Source: JAKEGN01 sp964465665 (GTDB lineage: Bacteria > Pseudomonadota > Gammaproteobacteria > Steroidobacterales > Woeseiaceae). From it: a DNA stretch of 5,434 nt. Position 1 is the first letter of the stretch; each line of letters opens with the position of its first letter. The notes under the pieces are model-generated. The model saw only the letters and a program-made list of their open reading frames with translations, searched no databases and was not told where the DNA came from. Location: the NCBI GenBank assembly GCA_964465665.1, contig CAYXKM010000003.1, positions 1 through 5,434 on the forward strand, written 5' to 3'. Both the position numbers and the translations under genes were made by a program. Positions 1-5,434 of this stretch are shown here, piece after piece.

Positions 1-1
1 C

Positions 2-2551
2 GTGCTGCTGCTTGTGATCGTGCTTGGCGCAATGATGATGCGCCTAGAGATCGACACGGACCCGGAAAACATGCTTCCGGACACCCAGTCCGACCGCCTT
101 TTTCACAACGATGTCGAAGACCGGTTTACCCTGCACGATGCGATCGTCGTTGGCATTGTCAACAACGATCATGCAGACGGCATTTTCAATCCGGGGTCTC
201 TGGCCGCACTTCACAGCCTCAGCCAGTCGATACTCGAACTGGACGGCGTCATCGCACCGGACCTGATGTCGCTGGCGGAGTCTGACAACATCGCCCAGGA
301 AGGTCCCGGCACGATTCGCTTCGAGTGGATGATGAAAAGCGCACCGGTTACGGAGCAGCAGGCGCTGGACATCAGGGCCAAGGTCAAACGCCTGCCTTTG
401 TTGAACGACACCCTGGTATCGGGAGACGGACGAGCCGCGGCCATCTACGTTCCGATTACGAGCAAGGACCTGAGCTATCCGCTGTCCCTGCAGATTCGCG
501 AGCTGGCGGACAAGCTCGAATCCGGAGACGACTATCACATCACGGGTCTGCCCGTAGCCGAGAACACTTTTGGACATGACATGTTCGTGCAGATGGGCAT
601 TTCGGCGCCGCTCGCCGGCCTGATGATCTTCCTGCTCATGCTGTACTTTTTCGGCAGCGCGCGGCTGGTGATCGCGCCCATGCTGGTCGCCATGGCGACA
701 GTCATAGTCAGCATGGGACTCATGATAGGCATGGGATACACCGTGCATATCATGAGCTCGATGATCCCGATATTCCTGATGCCCATCGCCGTTGTCGATT
801 CCGTGCACATCATGTCGGAATTTGTCGACTCCTATCGCGAGGGCAGAACTCCCAAAGAGGTGATCGCCGAGGTCGTTGCGCACCTTTTCAAACCGATGCT
901 GTTCACTTCGCTGACCTCTGCGGTCGGATTCCTCTCGCTGCTGACGACGCCGATTCCGCCAGTCCAGGTTTTCGGCGCTTTTGTCGCGTTCGGTATCATG
1001 CTGGCATTCCTGCTGACCATAGTGCTCATTCCCGCATACATAGTCCGGATCAAGCCGGCCGCACTGGCGAAGCTGGTAGCGAAACGCAAAACGCCGCTCG
1101 TGGACTCGTTGTTGGCGAGGTCCCTGCGCCGCATCGGACATTTTGCTTTCGCCCGCGGTAAACTCATTACCGGTATGGCTGTACTGCTGGTCGCAGTCAG
1201 TGTGGCCGGAGTCTACCGTATCGAAATCAACGACAACCCGGTGCGCTGGTTCAAGACGAATCACCCGATCCGCGTTGCCGATCGCGTTCTGAACGAACAT
1301 TTTGCCGGTACTTACGATGCGTTCCTCGTACTCTCGACAAAAGAGAGCGACACGATCGCAGACTTTCAGGCTACTGCCGAAGCAATCCTTCAGTATGTTG
1401 ACGAAAGCGGACTTTCGGAGGTCCGAGAGAAACTCTCGGCATCCACTGCAGAGCCGGACCGCTATTACGGTGACCTGTTGGCCGCGCTGGACGACGCTTT
1501 ATTTGACGCGGCGGGACCGGCCACCATCGACGCGCTGACGAGCCTGATGGAGGCAACGGAAGAAGCCCAGGTCTCGGCCAGGGTTTTCCAGGACCCTGAC
1601 ATGCTGCATCTGATCGTCCGCCTGCAGGGAGCGCTCATGGATTCCGGCTTCGTCGGCAAGACCAACGCACTGCCCGACGTCGTGAAAGTGGTCAATCGCG
1701 AGCTGCGCGGCGGCGACGAATCGGACTACCGCATTCCGGATTCGGTTCCGGCCGTTGCGCAAACGCTGCTGCAATACCAGTCTTCGCACAGGCCGCAGGA
1801 CCTGTGGCACATGGTGACCCCGGATTACGCGTCGACTGCAATCTGGTTGCAACTTCGGAGCGGCGACAACCAGGACATGACGCGTGTCATCGAAGCGTTC
1901 GACCGTTATCTCGGAGAGTATCCCCTGCCGGACAACGTCGAAGCGCGTTGGGCCGGCAAAACCTTTATCAATGTCGTGTGGCAGAACGCGATGGTCAACG
2001 GCATGCTGATGAGCCTGATGGGCGCATTCGCGATGGTGTTCGTGATGATGATCCTGCTGTTTCGCAGTTTTCGTCTCGGCCTGCTCTCGATGGTTCCGCT
2101 GTCGGTCACCATACTCGGCGTTTACGGCGCCATCGGCTGGATCGGCAAGGACTATGACATGCCGATCGCAGTCCTGTCGTCACTGACCTTGGGCCTGTCC
2201 GTCGATTTTGCCATCCACTTCATCGAGCGCATGCGCGCTTTGTCGCAGGCCAGCGGTTCCTTCGCAGTCGCGGCGGAAAAGGTGTTCGAGGAACCGGCGC
2301 GTGCCATCGCACGAAACGCGATAGTCATTGCCATAGGATTCACGCCGCTGTTTTTTGCACCACTCGTCCCTTACATCACCGTCGGTGCATTCATGGCCGC
2401 GATTATGTTCCTCTCCGGGCTGACGACCTTGGTGTTGTTGCCGGCGATCATGTCGTTGATGCCGCGGTTGTTCCAGAAGGTCCGCCCGGACGACAGACCC
2501 GCGACGGCACCGGCCGGCGCGACCATACCGTTACAGGAGTCTCACTCGTGA
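2..2551 (+). CDS. RND-superfamily exporter, MMPL type (COG1033-like), 5'-truncated by window edge
   Basis: Inner-membrane, probably proton-driven RND exporter; at least 849 residues. The first codon here (GTG) encodes the middle of TM1, so the true start and a short cytoplasmic lead lie upstream. Predicted layout: partial TM1 (1-13), periplasmic domain 1 (about 14-196), TM2-TM6 (about 197-347), linker, TM7 (386-405), periplasmic domain 2 (about 406-665), TM8-TM12 (about 667-819) and a polar tail. The RND internal duplication is visible: RLEIDTDP at 14-21 after TM1 matches RIEINDNP at 406-413 after TM7. TM4 carries D266 (VVDSVH) and TM10 carries D735 (SVDFAIH), at the places of the proton-relay Asp residues of MmpL3-type proteins. 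The gene ends in a GTGA overlap with the LolA-like gene, a pairing known for MMPL exporters of lipidic cargo. The substrate cannot be read from sequence; a hydrophobic molecule is inferred. Family assignment is secure, gene name is not. Confidence 0.92.
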   Translation: MLLLVIVLGAMMMRLEIDTDPENMLPDTQSDRLFHNDVEDRFTLHDAIVVGIVNNDHADGIFNPGSLAALHSLSQSILELDGVIAPDLMSLAESDNIAQEGPGTIRFEWMMKSAPVTEQQALDIRAKVKRLPLLNDTLVSGDGRAAAIYVPITSKDLSYPLSLQIRELADKLESGDDYHITGLPVAENTFGHDMFVQMGISAPLAGLMIFLLMLYFFGSARLVIAPMLVAMATVIVSMGLMIGMGYTVHIMSSMIPIFLMPIAVVDSVHIMSEFVDSYREGRTPKEVIAEVVAHLFKPMLFTSLTSAVGFLSLLTTPIPPVQVFGAFVAFGIMLAFLLTIVLIPAYIVRIKPAALAKLVAKRKTPLVDSLLARSLRRIGHFAFARGKLITGMAVLLVAVSVAGVYRIEINDNPVRWFKTNHPIRVADRVLNEHFAGTYDAFLVLSTKESDTIADFQATAEAILQYVDESGLSEVREKLSASTAEPDRYYGDLLAALDDALFDAAGPATIDALTSLMEATEEAQVSARVFQDPDMLHLIVRLQGALMDSGFVGKTNALPDVVKVVNRELRGGDESDYRIPDSVPAVAQTLLQYQSSHRPQDLWHMVTPDYASTAIWLQLRSGDNQDMTRVIEAFDRYLGEYPLPDNVEARWAGKTFINVVWQNAMVNGMLMSLMGAFAMVFVMMILLFRSFRLGLLSMVPLSVTILGVYGAIGWIGKDYDMPIAVLSSLTLGLSVDFAIHFIERMRALSQASGSFAVAAEKVFEEPARAIARNAIVIAIGFTPLFFAPLVPYITVGAFMAAIMFLSGLTTLVLLPAIMSLMPRLFQKVRPDDRPATAPAGATIPLQESHS
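2535..2539 (+). promoter_or_regulatory. Shine-Dalgarno of the LolA-like gene
   Basis: AGGAG lies 8 nt before the GTG at 2548, inside the last codons of the exporter gene. It fixes the GTG start, which overlaps the exporter's TGA as GTGA, and implies translational coupling between pump and carrier. Confidence 0.8.
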
Positions 2552-3348
2552 AGAAAACCATCGTGCACTGCCTGATTGCGCTGTTGTTGCCTGTCGCCGC
2601 ACAGGCCGAGGTGCTCACAGACGCAGACGAAATCGTCGCACGCGCCAACCTGGCTGCGTATTACGCCGGAGCGGATGGCCGGTCCGAAGTGCGGATGATC
2701 ATCATTGACGCACAGGGACGACAACAGCGCCGCCAGTTTGCGGTACTCAGGCGAAATGTTGCCGAGGGCGGCGACCAGCAGTTCCTGGTGGTGTTCAGCC
2801 AGCCGTCGGACGTCCGTGGCACGGCATTTCTGGTCGACAAGCACATCGACCGGGACGACGATCGCTGGCTGTACCTGCCGGGACTCGACCTGGTCAAACG
2901 CATATCCGCCGGCGACAAACGCACCAGCTTTGTCGGCGCCCACTATTTTTATGAAGACGTATCCGGTCGCCGCCCTACCGATGACGATCACGAGCTGCTC
3001 GAAACGACGGATGAATATTACGTGCTGACGCACGTGCCGAAAGACGCCGCGAGTGTCGAGTTCTCGAGTTACACGACCTGGATCGACAAAGAGACTTTCC
3101 TGCCGATGAAGATCGAGTACCTGAACCCGGCCGGCAAGGAATACCGGCGAGTCGAAGTCCTCGAGGTGCAGGAATTCGGCGGACATCCGACGGTGACCAC
3201 GAGCAGGGTCATGGATCTCGCAGGCGGCGGCCAGACGGACATGCAGTTCCGCCACATCCAATACGACATCGGTATACCGGCGGACGTATTCTCCGAGCGA
3301 TCGCTGCGAGCCCCGCCGCGTGAGTGGCTCGAGCGGCCGGCAAACTGA
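2548..3348 (+). CDS. Secreted LolA-like outer membrane lipoprotein-sorting protein (COG2834 / LolA_like)
   Basis: Periplasmic protein of 266 residues, expected to carry a hydrophobic ligand. It has a Sec signal peptide: basic MKK, hydrophobic core, and a likely signal peptidase I cut after AAQA (residue 20). Cys8 lies within the signal core and is not a lipobox, so the mature protein should be soluble. Family-like landmarks are DVRGTAFLV (88-96), WLYLP (107-111), KRIS (117-120), SFVGAHYFYED (127-137) and a C-terminal half of alternating strands with TTWIDKETFLPMKIEY (176-191). This fits the half-barrel LolA/LolB fold, although the protein is longer than classical LolA (about 200 residues) and belongs to the branch usually found beside MMPL/RND exporters. 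The GTG start is set by AGGAG at the right distance and by the 4-bp overlap with the exporter. It probably accepts cargo from the pump and passes it to the outer membrane or barrel; that role is inferred. It is not the housekeeping lolA. Confidence 0.88.
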   Translation: MKKTIVHCLIALLLPVAAQAEVLTDADEIVARANLAAYYAGADGRSEVRMIIIDAQGRQQRRQFAVLRRNVAEGGDQQFLVVFSQPSDVRGTAFLVDKHIDRDDDRWLYLPGLDLVKRISAGDKRTSFVGAHYFYEDVSGRRPTDDDHELLETTDEYYVLTHVPKDAASVEFSSYTTWIDKETFLPMKIEYLNPAGKEYRRVEVLEVQEFGGHPTVTTSRVMDLAGGGQTDMQFRHIQYDIGIPADVFSERSLRAPPREWLERPAN

Positions 3349-3363
3349 GATTCGGCCGGGTCC

Positions 3364-4644
3364 ATGGCGTATCCGCTCCTCCCTGCCCTGTTGCTCGCCC
3401 TGCTGCCGGTTGCGCTGGTCGCGCAGGAAGACCCTTGGGGCGACGACGACTGGGCGGATGAAGAACAGGCGTCACCGTGGAGCGGCTTTCTCGATGGGGG
3501 ACTCGGTACCCGCTTCAGTGCCGACCCGCTGATCGACAATCGCAATACGCTGGAGGAGATACGCTGGCGCCTGGAAAGGGAATGGCAGCCGGGACGTTAC
3601 GCGGTCGGTTTCAAAGGGGATGCTGCCTACGACGGCATCGAAGGCCAATGGACCGGCGAGATCCGTGACCTGACCTTGGCGTTCGCCACCGGCGGGAGCA
3701 CCGACCTCAAGATCGGGCGCCAGGTCCAAACCTGGGGCACCGGCGATCTCGTGTTTCTCAACGACCTCTTTCCAAAAGATTTCGTATCTTTTTTTGCCGG
3801 CCGCGACGACGAGTACCTCAAGGCGCCCGGCAATGCCTTTCGTATCAGCAAGTACACCAAAGCCGTCAACATCGATTTCTCGTGGACCCCGGTATTCGAG
3901 CCGGACGTTTACCTGACCGGCGAGCGCTTTTCGTTCTTCTCGCCGATCGCCGGTGGGAATGTGGCGCCGGATCCGCCCTTGTCCGCCATCGAACCGGACG
4001 AGTCATTTTCCAACGGCGAGTTCGCGCTGCGATTGTTTCGCACCGTTGCAGGCCGCGAGTATGCGCTGTACGCGTACCGCGGATTTTTCAAGCAACCAAA
4101 CGCACTGACCGAAAACCTCGAACCGACCTTTGCGCCGCTGACGTCGCTCGGTGCGAGCTTGCGCCGTTCTGCCGGACCCGGGCTCCTGAACGCGGAAGTA
4201 TCGTATTACGCGTCAACCGACGACCGCGACGGCAACGATCCCCGGCTGCCGAATGACCAGTTTCGCTTTCTCACCGGCTACGAATGGGAAGCCCGACCGA
4301 ATTTTTCGGTCGGCTTGCAGTACTACCTGGAGTGGACTCTCGATCACGAGGCACTGATGGACAGTTCGCCGTTTCCGCCGTACGAGCCCGACGAGTACCG
4401 GCAGCTGCTGACCAATCGCCTGACGTACCGCGCCGGACGGGACCGGTACATCTGGTCGCTGTTTACTTTTTACTCACCGAGCGATGACGATTTCTATCTG
4501 CGGCCGGTGTTTACCTACCGGCACAGCGACCAGTGGTCCGCCACCGCAGGCGCAAACCTGTTCGGCGGAAACGAACCTCAGACGTTTTTCAATCAAATGC
4601 AGGATGCCAGCAACGCTTACCTGCGTGTGCGTTACAACTACTAA
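3364..4644 (+). CDS. Outer-membrane beta-barrel protein (DUF1302 / alginate-export-like)
   Basis: Predicted outer-membrane barrel of 426 residues. The N-terminus is a signal peptide (hydrophobic 4-20, likely cut after ALVA). An acidic, Trp-containing segment follows (EDPWGDDDWADEE, 22-34). The rest is alternating strands rich in Tyr, Phe and Trp, with polar Asp/Pro-rich loops and no helical membrane segment. The protein ends in YLRVRYNY, an aromatic-terminated beta-signal recognised by BamA in this class. The motif GRQVQTWGTGD (118-128) followed by DLFPKD (134-139) resembles the GRQ...WG motif of DUF1302 and alginate-export-type barrels; I could not test this by profile search. Start: the preceding gene's TGA is in the same frame 15 nt upstream and no other start codon lies between, so ATG 3364 is the first possible start and the only one keeping the signal peptide. 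There is no clear Shine-Dalgarno, so reinitiation after the LolA-like gene is plausible. A final outer-membrane step for the pump and carrier is inferred. Confidence 0.8.
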   Translation: MAYPLLPALLLALLPVALVAQEDPWGDDDWADEEQASPWSGFLDGGLGTRFSADPLIDNRNTLEEIRWRLEREWQPGRYAVGFKGDAAYDGIEGQWTGEIRDLTLAFATGGSTDLKIGRQVQTWGTGDLVFLNDLFPKDFVSFFAGRDDEYLKAPGNAFRISKYTKAVNIDFSWTPVFEPDVYLTGERFSFFSPIAGGNVAPDPPLSAIEPDESFSNGEFALRLFRTVAGREYALYAYRGFFKQPNALTENLEPTFAPLTSLGASLRRSAGPGLLNAEVSYYASTDDRDGNDPRLPNDQFRFLTGYEWEARPNFSVGLQYYLEWTLDHEALMDSSPFPPYEPDEYRQLLTNRLTYRAGRDRYIWSLFTFYSPSDDDFYLRPVFTYRHSDQWSATAGANLFGGNEPQTFFNQMQDASNAYLRVRYNY

Positions 4645-4648
4645 GGAG
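4643..4648 (+). promoter_or_regulatory. Shine-Dalgarno of the DUF2892 gene, overlapping the barrel stop codon
   Basis: AAGGAG shares its two A residues with the barrel gene's TAA (4642-4644) and sits 7 nt before GTG 4656. The ATG at 4668 would be 19 nt away, so this site decides for the GTG start. The overlap suggests coupled translation with the barrel. Confidence 0.85.
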
Positions 4649-4655
4649 ACCTGGC

Positions 4656-4889
4656 GTGGAAAAGAAAATGTCACTGGAGCGCGCTGTCGAAGCTTTTGCC
4701 GGCTTCATGGTGCTTTTGTCGGTTGCGCTGACCTGGTTTGTGCACCCGGGCTTCGTCTGGCTGACGGTGTTCGTCGGTGCCAACCTGTTCCAGCAGGCCT
4801 ACACCGGTTTCTGTCCTGCGGGGATAGTCATGCGCAGGGCTTTCGGTTTCAGGCCGGCCGGAGAAATGGCCACGCGCCAGTCACTATGA
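4656..4889 (+). CDS. DUF2892-family small inner-membrane protein
   Basis: A 77-residue protein with two hydrophobic segments, about 10-30 and 31-52. The second runs into the signature GANLFQQAYTGFCP (41-54), which together with the N-terminal SLERAVEAFAG is typical of DUF2892 (PF11127), also found as the membrane part of YgaP-type rhodaneses. No rhodanese domain is attached here. Cys53 in GFCP is the only cysteine. The basic MEKK start and the Arg-rich stretch after Cys53 (residues 60-67) suggest both ends are cytoplasmic, with a helical hairpin between. GTG 4656 is chosen over the in-frame ATG 4668 because AAGGAG lies 7 nt ahead of it. It is the last gene of the plus-strand run, 11 bp after the barrel, so it is probably co-transcribed with the export genes. 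Molecular function is unknown; DUF2892 proteins occur in many unrelated contexts, so its presence alone does not tie it to export. Confidence 0.87.
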   Translation: MEKKMSLERAVEAFAGFMVLLSVALTWFVHPGFVWLTVFVGANLFQQAYTGFCPAGIVMRRAFGFRPAGEMATRQSL

Positions 4890-5434
4890 TCAGTCACGAG
4901 CCGCAAGCGGCAAGCCGCCGGTTGCACGCGGAGTCTCGTCGGGCAGCGCCCCGAGCAAGCGACTCGTCAGTACGCCGGCAGTCATCGAGCCATTGACGTT
5001 TAAAGCGGTGCGCGCCATGTCGATCAGCGGTTCGATGGAAATCAGCAAGGCGGCGATGGTGACCGGGAAACCCATTGCCGGCAGTACGATCAGCGCTGAA
5101 AACGTGGCACCGCCACCGACGCCGGCGACACCGAAAGAACTGATGGCGATGATTGCGGCAAGACCCGCAATGAACATCAGGCTGGTCGGATCGACGCCCA
5201 TGGTGGGTGCCACCATGACTGCCAGCATGGCCGGGTAAATGCCGGCGCAGCCGTTCTGCCCGATGGTGGCGCCGAAGGATGCCGAGAGATTGGCGATCGG
5301 TGAGGGTATCTTCAGTTCGTCGATCTGGGTCTCGACATTGAGCGGAATGGTGGCGGCCGAACTGCGTGAGGTAAAAGCGAAAGTGAGCACCGGCCACACT
5401 TTGCGAAAGTAATCGAGCAAATTCATGCCGGCAA
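4890..5434 (-). CDS. tcyP: L-cystine transporter, TcyP/YdjN type (DAACS family), C-terminal part only
   Basis: Inner-membrane symporter of the dicarboxylate/amino acid:cation symporter fold, expected to import L-cystine. About 180 C-terminal residues are present; full-length homologues are about 460, so the N-terminal 60% lies beyond the right edge. The ATG at 5424-5426 is internal: the frame is open to the edge and YFRKVWPVLTFAFTSRSS is mid-protein in YdjN. Numbering from that Met, the transport core is intact: hairpin HP1 with TSRSSAATIP (19-28), the unwound TM7 motif IGQNGCAG (55-62), hairpin HP2 SSFGVAGVGGGATF (96-109) and TM8 IEPLIDMARTALNVNGSM (131-148), with the substrate-binding Asp136, Arg139 and Asn143. 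These match TcyP/YdjN as I remember it better than glutamate or C4-dicarboxylate carriers. The tail after about 157 is short and polar. The gene is convergent with the export operon, and its stop abuts the DUF2892 stop. The specific cystine assignment is by family resemblance. Confidence 0.9.
   Translation of the reverse strand, partial: AGMNLLDYFRKVWPVLTFAFTSRSSAATIPLNVETQIDELKIPSPIANLSASFGATIGQNGCAGIYPAMLAVMVAPTMGVDPTSLMFIAGLAAIIAISSFGVAGVGGGATFSALIVLPAMGFPVTIAALLISIEPLIDMARTALNVNGSMTAGVLTSRLLGALPDETPRATGGLPLAARD
4931..4965. other. Possible nested stem-loop at the 3' end of the convergent genes
   Basis: GAGTC (4931-4935) can pair with GACTC (4961-4965). Inside, TCGGGC (4939-4944) pairs with GCCCCGA (4948-4954) around an AGC loop with one bulged C. 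It lies 42-76 nt past the operon's last stop and within the tcyP C-terminal coding region. No T-run follows on either strand, so it is not a canonical intrinsic terminator. In GC-rich coding DNA such a structure may be chance. Confidence 0.25.

Noticed and set aside
2..4. GTG at the left edge as the true start of the exporter gene
   Set aside because: It falls inside TM1, and the family normally has a short cytoplasmic lead before this helix, so the gene is cut by the window edge.
44..1300. 418-residue open frame on the minus strand inside the exporter gene
   Set aside because: Its translation is rich in Arg, His, Gln and Asp with no recognisable domain or membrane segment, while the opposite strand gives a clear 12-TM RND protein. 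It is a by-product of GC-rich codon use.
2542..3261. 239-residue open frame on the minus strand opposite the LolA-like gene
   Set aside because: The plus-strand product has a signal peptide and family motifs; the minus frame has neither and no supporting ribosome site or neighbour.
4668..4670. ATG as start of the DUF2892 protein
   Set aside because: The AAGGAG lies 19 nt away from it but 7 nt from the in-frame GTG at 4656, which is the better start.
4852..4859. GGCCGGCC palindrome near the end of the DUF2892 gene as a terminator or binding site
   Set aside because: It has no loop, no T-run and lies in coding sequence; such GC palindromes are expected in this composition.
4484..4996. 170-residue plus-strand frame spanning the barrel end, DUF2892 gene and tcyP end
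   Set aside because: It crosses three well-supported genes out of frame and has low-complexity, Arg/Ser/Cys-rich sequence typical of a shadow frame.
4993..5238. 81-residue plus-strand open frame opposite tcyP
   Set aside because: It lies antisense to strongly conserved transporter motifs and has no ribosome site; it is a shadow frame.
5424..5426. Minus-strand ATG as the start of a short transporter gene or a degraded pseudogene
   Set aside because: The frame stays open to the edge and the residues around it are internal in TcyP/YdjN. Nothing indicates decay; the gene simply continues outside the window.

Overview
This 5.4 kb window comes from a GC-rich bacterium, most likely a gammaproteobacterium. 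The evidence is a signal-peptide-bearing outer-membrane barrel, a LolA-like periplasmic carrier and a transporter closely resembling enterobacterial TcyP/YdjN. No rRNA or other taxonomic marker is present, so nothing finer than Proteobacteria (probably Gammaproteobacteria) is supported. Coding density is essentially complete: the only gaps are 15 bp and 11 bp, and no stretch over 300 bases lacks a gene. I see no tRNA, rRNA, CRISPR array, insertion sequence or attachment site.

Positions 1-4889 hold four tightly packed plus-strand genes that look like one operon, entered part-way at the left edge. The first is an RND-superfamily exporter of the MMPL type (5' end missing). Next comes a secreted LolA-like 'outer membrane lipoprotein-sorting' protein, overlapping the exporter by 4 bp. 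Then come a 426-residue outer-membrane beta-barrel of the DUF1302 / alginate-export-like type and a 77-residue DUF2892 inner-membrane protein whose Shine-Dalgarno overlaps the barrel's stop codon. Positions 4890-5434 hold the 3' part of a minus-strand L-cystine transporter gene (TcyP/YdjN type), convergent with the operon. The two stop codons abut with no base between them.

Taken together, the first three products supply one component for each envelope compartment: an inner-membrane pump, a soluble periplasmic carrier and an outer-membrane barrel. The reasonable inference is a trans-envelope pathway for a hydrophobic substrate such as a lipid, lipoprotein, hopanoid or aryl-polyene-like molecule. 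No biosynthetic gene is visible to identify the cargo. The DUF2892 protein is a small accessory of unknown role. The cystine transporter is a separate transcription unit with no evident functional link.

The parts belong to known families. What is poorly described is the combination, its substrate and the function of the barrel.
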